Origin: an uncultured Acetatifactor sp.
GTDB taxonomy: Bacteria > Bacillota > Clostridia > Lachnospirales > Lachnospiraceae
Length of the DNA stretch: 64,000 nt
Direction: 5' to 3'
NCBI GenBank assembly: GCA_910585015.1
Contig: CAJUCT010000020.1
Coordinates: forward strand, 1-64,000
Position numbers and translations under genes: made by a program. Positions 36,778 through 45,551 of this stretch are shown here, piece after piece; the stretch's first letter is position 1, and the number at the start of each line of letters is the position of its first letter. The notes below the pieces were generated by a model. The model worked only from the letters and a program-made list of their open reading frames with translations. It made no database searches and was not told the DNA's origin.

Positions 36778-36880
36778 ATACTGCTTAGCAGTTAAAATTG
36801 CCGATTAACCTGACTACATAACGCCAGCCATATACGTTTAACCAGTGCAGTACGGTAAATTCTGGCGTTATGTAGTATAA
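36776..36880 (+). repeat. Palindromic dispersed repeat, family 2, copy 2
   Basis: A 105-bp element directly before the MerR-methyltransferase ribosome site. Inverted arms GACTACATAACGCCAG and CTGGCGTTATGTAGT are perfect over 15 bp here, better than in copy 1 before whiA. Confidence 0.85.
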
Positions 36881-36894
36881 AATGGAGGTAAACT

Positions 36895-38091
36895 ATGGAT
36901 AAGCAATATTATACAGCAGGAGAAATCGCCCGGATCGCCGGGGTCTCTCTGCGCACTATACGCCACTACGACACCAAAGGACTGCTGCCCCCTGTATCCC
37001 ACTCGGATACAGGCTACCGCTACTACGACAAAAGTTCTCTGGCTCTGCTGCAGCGGATCATGATGCTGAAATACTTGGGCTTTTCCCTGGAACAGATCCA
37101 GCACCTTATTGCCGCCCAGGAGGCGCACGCCCTGGATCAGGAAGCGATCCTGGCTCAGCAGAAGAGCCTGCTGCTGGAAAAGAAAAAGCATCTGGAACTG
37201 CTGGTTTCCACTATAGAACTGGCACAGCACAGCGCCCAGGAGGACAAGTGGCAGGTGCTGGTACGCTGCCTGAATTTGCTGACCAGCGACGAGAAAGTTC
37301 TGGAGCAATATCAGAATCCCGAAAATCTAAACCGCCGGATCAATATCCACAATTATTCCACCAGTTCCCAGGGTTGGATGGAATGGGTATATGAGCGGCT
37401 GGCCCTGCAGCCGGGGGAGACTGTGCTGGAACTGGGCTGCGGCACAGGTCTGCTCTGGATGGAACGAACCCGTCTGCTGCCGGAGGGGCTGCACCTGATC
37501 CTCACGGACCGCTCCGAAGAAATGCTGGAACAGACCCGTCAAAACCTGGCCCCCTATGAAAAAGAACTGGCGGCCCGACAAATCCTGGTTGAGTACCACG
37601 TTCTGGATGCCAATACCCTGGAACTGCCCCCGGCCTCCTATGACCGCATCATCGCCAATCACATGTTGTATCACGTAGAGCGCCGGGATGCCTGTCTGGC
37701 CGCCATCGCCCGGGCGCTGACACAGGATGGCACTTTCTACTGCTCCACCGTGGGAGACACTCATATGGAAGAATTGCACCAGCTGGTCATCGACTTTGAT
37801 CCCCGAATCGAGATGCCGTTTCAGAACCTGACCGGAGGCTTCCATCTGGAAAATGCCGAGCCCCAACTGCTTAAGCACTTCTCCCATGTGGATCGCCAGG
37901 ATCAGGACAACGACTTAATCGTGGATGATCCTCAAGCCATCTATGACTATATCTATTCCTTCCCCGGCAATGCCTCCCTGATCCTGGAGCAGCAAGGCCG
38001 AAAACTGATGGCAGTGATACAGGATAAACTGAGCCGTGAAGGGGCCATGTTCATCCACAAGTCCACAGGAATGTTTATCTGTAAAAAATAG
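36895..38091 (+). CDS. MerR transcriptional regulator fused to a SAM-dependent methyltransferase
   Basis: 398 residues with a GGAGG ribosome site. The N-terminal MerR helix-turn-helix and wing (6-75: YTAGEIARIAGVSLRTIRHYD, GYRYY) is followed by a coiled-coil dimer helix (about 75-125). In place of a drug-binding domain there is a class I methyltransferase fold with ETVLELGCGTGLLW (near 180) and ANHMLYHVE. Either the domain binds SAM or a substrate as effector, or the protein both modifies a compound and controls its own gene. A MerR-type promoter lies 260 bp upstream, followed by two leader repeats. A convergent terminator follows. Confidence 0.88.
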   Translation: MDKQYYTAGEIARIAGVSLRTIRHYDTKGLLPPVSHSDTGYRYYDKSSLALLQRIMMLKYLGFSLEQIQHLIAAQEAHALDQEAILAQQKSLLLEKKKHLELLVSTIELAQHSAQEDKWQVLVRCLNLLTSDEKVLEQYQNPENLNRRINIHNYSTSSQGWMEWVYERLALQPGETVLELGCGTGLLWMERTRLLPEGLHLILTDRSEEMLEQTRQNLAPYEKELAARQILVEYHVLDANTLELPPASYDRIIANHMLYHVERRDACLAAIARALTQDGTFYCSTVGDTHMEELHQLVIDFDPRIEMPFQNLTGGFHLENAEPQLLKHFSHVDRQDQDNDLIVDDPQAIYDYIYSFPGNASLILEQQGRKLMAVIQDKLSREGAMFIHKSTGMFICKK

Positions 38092-38141
38092 CGAGGCGCA
38101 GGCCAGATAGAACTCATAAAATACAGTTTGCCATAAAACAT

Positions 38142-38180
38142 AAAAACACTTTCTGTCCAAAACAGGCAGAAAGTGTTTTT
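38142..38180. terminator. Bidirectional terminator
   Basis: A 14-bp stem AAAAACACTTTCTG/CAGAAAGTGTTTTT (loop 11) with A/T flanks serves both the MerR-methyltransferase and the convergent EF-hand-like gene. Confidence 0.85.
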
Positions 38181-38200
38181 ATATAAGTATTTTGCCGTCT

Positions 38201-39355
38201 CTATTGTACCAGATCCAGGTGCTGTACGGTGCCCACATTGCCGTTCTCATAGAGAAAGATACCGGTGCTGCGGAGATAGCCGTTGTCCTGACCATTGCTG
38301 CCCTTCAGGGAGAAATCCGTGGCTGTGTTCTGTAAACAGATAGCTCCCACTCCCTTGTCGCCCAGCGTGTAAAGGCTGTCCGTGCCGTCAGGGTTCTTGC
38401 ACCAGATCTTCAACTTGGACCAGATGCTGTCATTCTCGTCAATCCAGCCGTTGCCGTCCTCGTCATAGGCCGACAGGTCCTGGAAACCGTTCCCGCTCTG
38501 GGGACCAAAGAGTTCGCTGCCGTCATTGATGACCCCGTCGCCGTTCTTATCCAAAGCCAGATATCCGCTGCCTGCGCCCAGCATGGAGACATTGTCCTCC
38601 TCGCCGTCCGCATCTATGTCGAACCGGAACTTTTGGTCACTCAGAGATGCCGCGTCCGCATCAAAATTTATGACCAGCGGATCACAGGTCTTCTGCAAAG
38701 CCGACAGATTCAACTCCTGCCGATAAGCCTGGGTAAAACTCCTGCTCATACTCAGATCCACATTGAAGTTGATCTCCCTGCCGTCCGCTGTCCGCACCGT
38801 ACCCACGGAGGAAAACAGCATATTTTCCTGTTCGGAATAATACTCTTCCGCATTGAAGGACAACACCTTCATATTAAAGGGCTGCAGCTGCAAGGTGGCA
38901 TTGCCGTTCTGGGTATTTTGACCACTCTGATCACTGTTATCCGCTGCGGAAAGGTTTTCATCCTCCCCCATAAATCTGCGGGTCTTGTCGTCGCCAAAGA
39001 GCAGCATAAAGATATACCGCATGGTATAATTGCGCAGCTTGCCCATTGCGTTGTCGGAACCGCTGCGCAGCTGCACTCTGCCCGTCCTTCTCATACTCTC
39101 CACCCGCTCCCGCAGATCCAGAACGCCGCCTGTGGTGAGAACCTGACTCTGTTTGCCGCTCTCGTTGTTCTTGCCCTGATTCTGGGTGGTCTGTCCCTTC
39201 ATATTTCCCATTTCCGACTGCTGTCCGGCCACGCCGGCGCCGGTGTTTGTTCCGCCCTGCACATAATCCTTTAGTACAAAGCGGCCATAGCTTGTTCTTG
39301 AAGCCTTAAAGCTTCTGGCGGAATCCATTCCTATTGTACTTGATTCAATTCGCAA
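38201..39355 (-). CDS. EF-hand-like repeat protein without signal peptide
   Basis: 384 residues, probably from a TTG (MRIESSTIGMDSARS); GAGGGG lies upstream at a short distance. The first ~190 residues are polar and Gln/Asn-rich with a short Arg-rich stretch. Residues ~225-320 hold two to three calcium-loop-like motifs, DIDADGEED, DKNGDGVIND and DEDGNGWIDEND, of the kind found in secreted repeat proteins. No signal peptide or membrane helix is visible, so the location is unclear. I do not recognise a function. Confidence 0.7.
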   Translation of the reverse strand: MRIESSTIGMDSARSFKASRTSYGRFVLKDYVQGGTNTGAGVAGQQSEMGNMKGQTTQNQGKNNESGKQSQVLTTGGVLDLRERVESMRRTGRVQLRSGSDNAMGKLRNYTMRYIFMLLFGDDKTRRFMGEDENLSAADNSDQSGQNTQNGNATLQLQPFNMKVLSFNAEEYYSEQENMLFSSVGTVRTADGREINFNVDLSMSRSFTQAYRQELNLSALQKTCDPLVINFDADAASLSDQKFRFDIDADGEEDNVSMLGAGSGYLALDKNGDGVINDGSELFGPQSGNGFQDLSAYDEDGNGWIDENDSIWSKLKIWCKNPDGTDSLYTLGDKGVGAICLQNTATDFSLKGSNGQDNGYLRSTGIFLYENGNVGTVQHLDLVQ

Positions 39356-39666
39356 ACGCCCCTCGTTTCCAGTTCACTTTTTTGCCCGCACTTCCATGAT
39401 TTCCCCCCGGCTTGCGCTTACCGGTGATGCGCCCCTGCGCATAGGCAAAAAAAGGACGGCACGACACAAGGATCTCCATATCCCCATAACAATACCATCC
39501 GTGGTGACTATATGTTAGTTTACAAATGCTTTGGCCAAAAGCTTTTGTATTATACTTATCGTCAGGGCTAATGAAAAATTTACCTCTTAACCGGGATTTC
39601 ATTTATGATTGCACGAAACGACTATGGAACATCTGGTGATACAAACTTTTTCCGGTTGACAGGCAT

Positions 39667-39701
39667 TAAAAAAAGTGATACACTGCGCAGTGTGTCACTT
39701 G
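39667..39701 (-). terminator. Intrinsic terminator of the tRNA-Gly pair
   Basis: A 28-bp near-perfect palindrome (AAGTGAxACACTGC/GCAGTGTxTCACTT) is followed by TTTTTTTAATG on the minus strand, 59 bp after the last tRNA. Confidence 0.85.
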
Positions 39702-39759
39702 GTCAAAAAGTGCGGTATGCGGAGCCTGCGAAAACGCGGAACTCCTAATAGTCATAGAG

Positions 39760-39831
<72 letters not shown>

Positions 39832-39877
39832 AAATATACAGGTTCCTACCTGTGTTTTTCACGGTCTGTTCCGTGAG

Positions 39878-39948
39878 AGCGGGTGATGGGAATCGAACCC
39901 ACGTATCCAGCTTGGAAGGCTGGTGTTCTACCATTGAACTACACCCGC
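39878..39948 (-). tRNA. tRNA-Gly (anticodon TCC)
   Basis: Acceptor GCGGGTG/CACCCGC, D-arm AGTTCAATGGTAGAAC, anticodon stem CCAGC/GCTGG with loop CTTCCAA, and T-arm GTGGGTTCGATTCCCAT. It is the first gene of the pair, 46 bp before tRNA-Gly(GCC). Confidence 0.95.
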
Positions 39949-39987
39949 ATGGAAAACGGCAACTACTTATCTGTCACAACATTGGTT

Positions 39988-40016
39988 ATTTTACATGCCC
40001 AGACCGGGATTGTCAA
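39988..40016 (-). promoter_or_regulatory. Promoter of the tRNA-Gly pair
   Basis: TTGACA, 17 bp, TAAAAT on the minus strand, about 40 bp before the first tRNA. Confidence 0.75.
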
Positions 40017-40057
40017 TAGTTTTTTTATAATTTTTAAATATTTCTTCAATATACATA

Positions 40058-41167
40058 TCAGCCCGCTCTCAGTTCCAGGTCCGACACCACCCTATTTTTG
40101 CCGTTGCGCTTTCCGTAATACAGGTTATCGTCCGCATGGGTAATGGTGTGGTCAATCGTGTTGCCGCCCTGATGCAGGGCCACGCCGATGGTAATAGAGC
40201 AGTGTATGGTCTGCCCTTTGACGCCAAAGGCAAAACTGCTCACCTCCTGCCGGATGTCTTCTGCAATCCGGCGGGCCTGCTCCACATCCCCCCGGATGAT
40301 CAGCAACATCTCCTCGCCTCCCCAGCGGCAGGCATGTCCCTGCTGCCCCACATGCTCCCGGGCCATCCGGGCAACTTCCCGCAGCACCAAATCTCCCGCG
40401 TCATGACCGTAGGTGTCATTGATCTTCTTGAAGTCGTCAATATCGCACATGACCAGGCAGAAAGGGGCCTCCTCCTGGGAATCCTGCGCATCGCTCAGAA
40501 AATTGTGCATACTGCGGCGGTTATACAAACCTGTCAGAGGATCAACATTGGCCATGGTATCCAATATGGCATTCTGTTTCTGTAACTGATTGGTGGCCGT
40601 CTGCATCTCCACCAGGAAAATCGCGGTGACCATAAACAGGAAACCGAAATTACAAAAAGTATTGAAAATATAGACGCCCAATTCCACAGCCTCCGGGATA
40701 TCCAGCTGATAGACAGGGCCAAAAAACACGGAGAGCAGCCGGCAGCTGACAAAGGATCCAAAAGCGATCAGGCCCAGTATGGTGGCAATAGTATACCGGC
40801 GCTTATCTTCAATCAGGGCATGGCACATATAATAGCCAAAGGGAACCAGGGCGATCACATACTGCGGAAACCCAAAACGCCAGCCAATGCAGATGGTAGC
40901 GGCAAACGACTGTACGATTATCTCCAGATAAGTGGCGTAGAACACCCCTCGCATGTCTCCGTCCTGTCGGATCACCACAAGGCAGATTATATAAGTGGTC
41001 ACACTGCCAATATTTATAAGCACCATTGGAAGGACTTGTAAAAAACTAAAGAGAGCCACCAGGCATACATGAACCATGCCGATGGCGCTGATAATCAGGC
41101 TGTATTTAAATTTTGCCGATTCCGCTCCTCGCTTTAATATGTTTTTTATGGGGTCAACAATCATCAT
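40058..41167 (-). CDS. Membrane-anchored diguanylate cyclase
   Basis: 369 residues from the ATG at 41167 (MMIVDPIKNILKRG); a TTG at 41209 would lie only ~10 nt from the predicted transcript start. Five or six transmembrane helices (about 20-190) are followed by a coiled linker and a GGDEF domain (about 215-369). It makes cyclic-di-GMP from two GTP. DPLTGLYNRR and DIDDFKKINDTYGHDAGD are typical. The active loop reads RWGGEEM, the active GGEE form with Met where Phe/Leu is usual. No inhibitory RxxD site is seen. Confidence 0.88.
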   Translation of the reverse strand: MMIVDPIKNILKRGAESAKFKYSLIISAIGMVHVCLVALFSFLQVLPMVLINIGSVTTYIICLVVIRQDGDMRGVFYATYLEIIVQSFAATICIGWRFGFPQYVIALVPFGYYMCHALIEDKRRYTIATILGLIAFGSFVSCRLLSVFFGPVYQLDIPEAVELGVYIFNTFCNFGFLFMVTAIFLVEMQTATNQLQKQNAILDTMANVDPLTGLYNRRSMHNFLSDAQDSQEEAPFCLVMCDIDDFKKINDTYGHDAGDLVLREVARMAREHVGQQGHACRWGGEEMLLIIRGDVEQARRIAEDIRQEVSSFAFGVKGQTIHCSITIGVALHQGGNTIDHTITHADDNLYYGKRNGKNRVVSDLELRAG

Positions 41168-41226
41168 AGGAATACGCTTTCTAAAACTTCTGTTCCGGCC
41201 TCTGACCAATCGTAAAACATATATGT

Positions 41227-41255
41227 ATTATAAAACAAATTCTCTATTTTGTAAA
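41227..41255 (-). promoter_or_regulatory. Promoter of the diguanylate cyclase gene
   Basis: TTTACA, 17 bp, TATAAT on the minus strand. Confidence 0.65.
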
Positions 41256-41288
41256 TCACAACCTTTATTTTAGTCCGCCCATTTCCCT

Positions 41289-42461
41289 CTATCCATAATA
41301 CCATTCCAGCAGAAGCTGCACCACCCGGTTGTAACTGAGCACCCCGTCGCTGACGCCAAAAGCCTTCAGGCTGGTATCCCGCAGCACGTCCGACACTTTG
41401 TCCACCGTCTCTGTGTCGATTAATGCCCTGCCATTGATCCGCTCCCACTCCCGGTCTGTCACAAATATATTATCCGCCTGCACCAGCGGCGATATCCGGG
41501 GCTGGGCGAGATATGCTTCCCGGTCTCCGCCCACGGCTTTATAGAAATCGTTGTCCAGATAATTCAGCACCGACAGATACCCGCTGTACTCAAACATGGA
41601 ATCCCCGGACTGGATACAGGCCAGGAAGCTGATAAAGTTGGCCTCATCCTCATAGATATAGCCCCGCAGGTGGGCCAGTTCGTGGCAGAAGGTATCCGGC
41701 TTATTCATAATATACATCACATTGTTATAGTTTGCCTCCATGGAAAAAGGAAAATAATAGCCCTGCATATGCTGCTGGCAGAAGAAATCCGAGGCCGCAA
41801 AGGGCTTGGGATGCGGGTAATAACCGTCCAGCTGCCCATAGCTTTGCCCCAGCTGCCGCATGGCACGGATGGCCGCCTCCTGCATATCCCGGGCGCTTCC
41901 ATTGTATACAGCAGTTCCATCATCGTCCCGCTCTATCTCCTGGGCGAGGGCATTGCACCGCTCCACCACCATATTGCGCAGTTCTATGAGTTCATCCAAT
42001 GTATGTGTTTTTCTGGCATTGGGAAAGTACTGTTCCGAAAAAGTACTGACTTGATACAGCAGAGAACAATTCAGCGTCATAACGGTACATACAGAGAGCA
42101 GCGTCCAGGCAAAAAAAATATAGTAGCGCCTTATCCAAAGGGGGCATGTGGGAGATATATCGGCATTGCGGCTTCTTGCGGCCGGCGCTGCCACTCCCCG
42201 GACCAGCAGCGCCAATCCCAGCGCCAGCGCCACACACACTACAGCCACGCCGAGGGCCAGCATCCATTCCCCCACAGAAAAGGGAAAAATGTCCATAAAA
42301 CGTCCATAAGTGTTTACCCAAATGGGGAAAACATGCCGGATATACCAGTCCCCCAACCCCGGAACCACACCCGCCGCCAGATTTACCAGCACCACCAGCA
42401 ACGCCCATACACCATATATTTTCAAGGCCCTATGTATCTTTTTCTCCTTTTTGTGTCCCAT
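41289..42461 (-). CDS. DUF3810 family membrane metalloprotease
   Basis: 390 residues with three N-terminal transmembrane helices (about 14-35, 60-85, 115-140). A large domain follows with the zinc motif FCHELAHLRGY (HExxH near 253) and a downstream EDEANF that could give the third ligand. The family is predicted to be zinc peptidases; substrates are unknown to me. The gene overlaps the MATE gene end by 32 bp in a different frame, which implies coupled translation. Confidence 0.85.
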   Translation of the reverse strand: MGHKKEKKIHRALKIYGVWALLVVLVNLAAGVVPGLGDWYIRHVFPIWVNTYGRFMDIFPFSVGEWMLALGVAVVCVALALGLALLVRGVAAPAARSRNADISPTCPLWIRRYYIFFAWTLLSVCTVMTLNCSLLYQVSTFSEQYFPNARKTHTLDELIELRNMVVERCNALAQEIERDDDGTAVYNGSARDMQEAAIRAMRQLGQSYGQLDGYYPHPKPFAASDFFCQQHMQGYYFPFSMEANYNNVMYIMNKPDTFCHELAHLRGYIYEDEANFISFLACIQSGDSMFEYSGYLSVLNYLDNDFYKAVGGDREAYLAQPRISPLVQADNIFVTDREWERINGRALIDTETVDKVSDVLRDTSLKAFGVSDGVLSYNRVVQLLLEWYYG

Positions 42462-43845
42462 CTTCGTCCACCTCCGGCCGCAGCTTGATCTTCGCCTTTT
42501 TCCAGATGCCCAGACGATACAGCAGGTACAGGATCACGGCAGAAATTCCGTTGCTGACCACCACAGAGTACCACACGCTGCGTACACCCATGTGGAGCAG
42601 ATCCCCGCATACCCACAGAGTCAGGAAGCGGAACACCCACAGTCTGCTGGCATCCACTGCCATGGTCACCTCGGTATGCCCCGTACCCTGAAACAGCCCC
42701 ATGCTGGTGTTGTACACTCCGTTGGTGAAACACCAGAAGGCCATAATGCTCAGGAAATCCGCCGCCATGGCAATCACCTCCATATCGTCACTGAATATGC
42801 TGACTATGGCGGTGGAAATCGACTTTCTTGATAATATCATACCACTTATAAACAAAAATACAACACAAATGCGCCGGGAAATCTTATAGCCCTGCTCCGC
42901 TCTGTCCTGCTGCCTGGCTCCGATGTTCTGTCCCACGATGGTGGCGGTAGCCGATCCGATACCGTTGCTTGGCAGAGTGATCATGCTGTTGATCTTATTA
43001 CCGATGCCGTAAGCCGCCATGGCCTGGGTGCCGTAGGCGTACACATTGCGGCTCATGAGCAAAAAGCCCAGCTGCATGGTACTGCCGCCGATGGCGGAAG
43101 GCAGACCAATCTTCAATATCAGCTTCAGCTTCTCTTTCTCGAAATGCATATATTTCCTGCTGATGCGGAGTTCCTTCTCCGGTCTGGTCAGCAAAAATGT
43201 AGCCACTGCAGCCGGAACCATCTTGGCAAACAGGGTAGCCGCCGCCGCACCCCCGGCCCCCAGTTCAAGTCTCATGATTAACAGGGGATCCAAAAACAGG
43301 TTCAGCACGATACCGCCCAGATTCAGGAACATGGGACGCACCGTGTCCCCCTGGGCCTGATGAATAGCCGAAAACAGATTGATCACAAACAGAAACGGCA
43401 TATCCCATATCACGATCCGCAGATACATCAGGCTATGCTTATAGGTCTCCGCGTCCGCCCCCAGCCAGGTCACAATACCCGGTGTCGCAAGGAAGCACAC
43501 AGAAGTACATACCAGCGCAAAGAGCATGGCCGCCATAAAAATCTGGTTTGCCATCTTCATGGCTTCTTCCTTTTTGCCTGCACCAATGTACTGTGTCACC
43601 AGCACGGAACCGGCCACAGTGATACCACCGCCAAAATTGATGATAATGTTCTGAACCGGCGTCACCAGGTTGATGGCCGCCAGCTGAGCCGTTCCGATCT
43701 GGCCCAGCCAATATGTATCCGTCAGATTATACATGGTCTGGAGGAAACTATTGATGACCACCGGGATGGCCAGTGACAGAATCGCATGTACCATATTGCC
43801 GTGCAGAATCAGTTCCCTGTTTATTTTTTTACCACTTGCCCGCAT
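42430..43845 (-). CDS. MATE family efflux transporter
   Basis: 471 residues from the ATG at 43845 (MRASGKKINRELILHGNM), with AGAGGTGA upstream; a longer frame reaches through a promoter. It has twelve hydrophobic segments in two similar halves and motifs TDTYWLGQIGTAQLAA and GIGSATATIVGQNIGA. Such proteins export cationic drugs or metabolites in exchange for Na+ or H+. The following DUF3810 gene overlaps its 3' end. Confidence 0.92.
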   Translation of the reverse strand: MRASGKKINRELILHGNMVHAILSLAIPVVINSFLQTMYNLTDTYWLGQIGTAQLAAINLVTPVQNIIINFGGGITVAGSVLVTQYIGAGKKEEAMKMANQIFMAAMLFALVCTSVCFLATPGIVTWLGADAETYKHSLMYLRIVIWDMPFLFVINLFSAIHQAQGDTVRPMFLNLGGIVLNLFLDPLLIMRLELGAGGAAAATLFAKMVPAAVATFLLTRPEKELRISRKYMHFEKEKLKLILKIGLPSAIGGSTMQLGFLLMSRNVYAYGTQAMAAYGIGNKINSMITLPSNGIGSATATIVGQNIGARQQDRAEQGYKISRRICVVFLFISGMILSRKSISTAIVSIFSDDMEVIAMAADFLSIMAFWCFTNGVYNTSMGLFQGTGHTEVTMAVDASRLWVFRFLTLWVCGDLLHMGVRSVWYSVVVSNGISAVILYLLYRLGIWKKAKIKLRPEVDEDGTQKGEKDT

Positions 43846-43870
43846 AAAATCACCTCTATAAATTATATGT

Positions 43871-43899
43871 ATTGTAGCACAAAAATCCAGTACTGTCCG
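43871..43899 (-). promoter_or_regulatory. Predicted promoter of the MATE-DUF3810 unit
   Basis: CGGACA, 17 bp, TACAAT on the minus strand; a moderate match. Confidence 0.45.
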
Positions 43900-43943
43900 C
43901 TGAATTATTATCTGATTCCCCCAAAAGCGCTCTTTTTTTGCCA

Positions 43944-43974
43944 TAAAAAGAGCTGTGGGAAAATCCCACAGCTC
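43944..43974 (-). terminator. Intrinsic terminator after the YerB-like gene
   Basis: An 11-bp perfect stem GAGCTGTGGGA/TCCCACAGCTC (loop 3) is followed by TTTTTATGG on the minus strand. Confidence 0.85.
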
Positions 43975-43996
43975 CGCATTTCTTAAACACAATCCA

Positions 43997-45196
43997 TTAT
44001 TCCCAATTCATATACTCCTTGTAATCGGACCAGATATTGCACACCCAGGTTTTGCCTTGGTTAAATACAATCTCATTGCCGCTCTCGTCAAAGTAGCGAG
44101 TGCGCTCATCCGCATTATCCCGGGACCAGGTACCCTTGATTACTCTGCCGTTGGTAAATACGTATGCTTCGTTGCTGCCATAAGTCGTAAAGAACAGGTA
44201 ATCGTTATTATCTCTCACAAGACCATCGCAAACCTTAAACACGATATTGCTGACAGTTAACTGCTCGTTGTTCATCTCGTCGATCTGCTTGCCGTCATAC
44301 TGATAGCGATAATAAAGGCCGTCTTCCTCATTGTACTCAAACCACGGCCGGGCATTGCCATAACCGCCGGAATTGCTGTTGCTGCCGCCGGGATATACCT
44401 TGACGGCACTGGGCTTATCCGCATATTCCGCACGATGTCCGTCGTTGGCAAACAGGAATGCCCCCTGGAAATCAGAATCATATTCCTTGTCGTAGCCATG
44501 ACGCTCCACAGCCTTGTTATAACCATCAATAAGCATATATCCTCTGTACTCGTCCTTATAGCCTGGTCTGTCCAGCCTGGTGAATGCCTCTGAAGACGGG
44601 TTATGTATACCGGTAAGCGCCTGACTTATGTTGTCCACCTGATCGCTTTTCAGCAAATCCTCCACATAGGGAATGGCCAGACCCCAGTTGCAATAAATGG
44701 CATCCAGGCCCATAGCCTCGTACACATAATAATCACGGCTGCTACGCACAGGCCCTATGTGATCCAGATCATCATAGTCCTCAAAGAAGGCCATCAGACG
44801 AGTAATCCGTCCCTCCACAGGCGCTTCGTAGATGATGCTGGCCCGGGAAATACCATATTGAGGCATAGCAGGCTTATTGTTGGGAATCATCACTGCCATG
44901 CTGCGGCGGCGGGCAATTGTCTCGTCCTTCCACTCACCGGTCAGATAACTCTGCATCTTGCCGTCCACCACTGTTCTGTCTCCAATCGTTGTCGTGGCCG
45001 CCACAGGAGCCTCGGAACTATCCGGCACCTCTACACTGTCCGAAACCTGAGAGTCCGAAGGCGATGTGCTTTCCTCAATAGGTCTGGCCAAAACGTCTGA
45101 ACCGGGAGTCCCCGTAGGCTGCTCCTCCGGTCCTCCGCAGCCTGCCAGAATGCAGGCCGTCAACAAAACGGCGCTCATTAACTTTATTTTTTTCAT
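43997..45196 (-). CDS. YerB-like lipoprotein (DUF3048)
   Basis: 399 residues from the ATG at 45196 (MKKIKLMSAVLLTACIL), with GGAAAGGA about 10 nt upstream; the open frame extends into repeat DNA and is not used. The signal peptide ends in LAGC (lipid on about Cys22), followed by a Ser/Pro/Glu-rich linker. The DUF3048 domain shows MIPNNKPAMPQYGISRASII and GPVRSSRDYYVYEA. The family is surface-anchored with no established reaction. The leader carries two full tandem family-1 repeats. Confidence 0.9.
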   Translation of the reverse strand: MKKIKLMSAVLLTACILAGCGGPEEQPTGTPGSDVLARPIEESTSPSDSQVSDSVEVPDSSEAPVAATTTIGDRTVVDGKMQSYLTGEWKDETIARRRSMAVMIPNNKPAMPQYGISRASIIYEAPVEGRITRLMAFFEDYDDLDHIGPVRSSRDYYVYEAMGLDAIYCNWGLAIPYVEDLLKSDQVDNISQALTGIHNPSSEAFTRLDRPGYKDEYRGYMLIDGYNKAVERHGYDKEYDSDFQGAFLFANDGHRAEYADKPSAVKVYPGGSNSNSGGYGNARPWFEYNEEDGLYYRYQYDGKQIDEMNNEQLTVSNIVFKVCDGLVRDNNDYLFFTTYGSNEAYVFTNGRVIKGTWSRDNADERTRYFDESGNEIVFNQGKTWVCNIWSDYKEYMNWE

Positions 45197-45220
45197 CTGT
45201 ATCAATTCCTTTCCTAATTT

Positions 45221-45450
45221 AGAGTTCCGCATTTCCCCTGCATGCACACATTCCCGGTGAACATAATCATGCCGCTTGGGCGGCCTGCTTTTGTTCAGTG
45301 TACATTCCGGGGATATGCTGTTTTGGAGTTCCGCATTTCCCCTGCATGCACACATTCCCGGTGAACATAATCATGCCGCTTGGGCGGCCTGCTTTTGTTC
45401 AGTGTACATTCCGGGGATATGCTGTTTTGGAGTTCCGCATGTATCCCCTG
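45221..45450 (-). repeat. Structured leader repeat, family 1: two exact tandem copies plus a fragment, before yerB
   Basis: The box GAGTTCCGC occurs at 45222, 45326 and 45430, an exact 104-bp period. The copies are nearly identical to each other but differ from the trxA copies, including paired changes in the middle stem (GAAC/GTTC). The unit falls inside the predicted 5' leader. Confidence 0.85.
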
Positions 45451-45476
45451 ACTGTTTAACTCCATTTACCTTCCCT

Positions 45477-45505
45477 ATTGTATCGCTAATTCTTTTTTTT
45501 GTCCA
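45477..45505 (-). promoter_or_regulatory. Promoter of the yerB leader
   Basis: TGGACA, 17 bp, TACAAT on the minus strand. It places transcription start just upstream of the repeats, so they are transcribed. Confidence 0.6.
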
Positions 45506-45551
45506 CTGTCTAAATCTTAATTTTTATGAAAGATTTTGTTATATATGGGTA

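Noticed and set aside
39345..39602. Minus-strand frame of 85 codons before the EF-hand-like gene
   Set aside because: It overlaps the start of the better gene, has no ribosome site, and its sequence is not protein-like.
39656..39684. Plus-strand promoter TTGACA-17-TACACT
   Set aside because: It overlaps the tRNA terminator palindrome, and no plus-strand gene follows.
45197..45355. N-terminal extension of the YerB-like protein
   Set aside because: It would be translated from the tandem repeats and would bury the signal peptide; a good ribosome site precedes the inner ATG.
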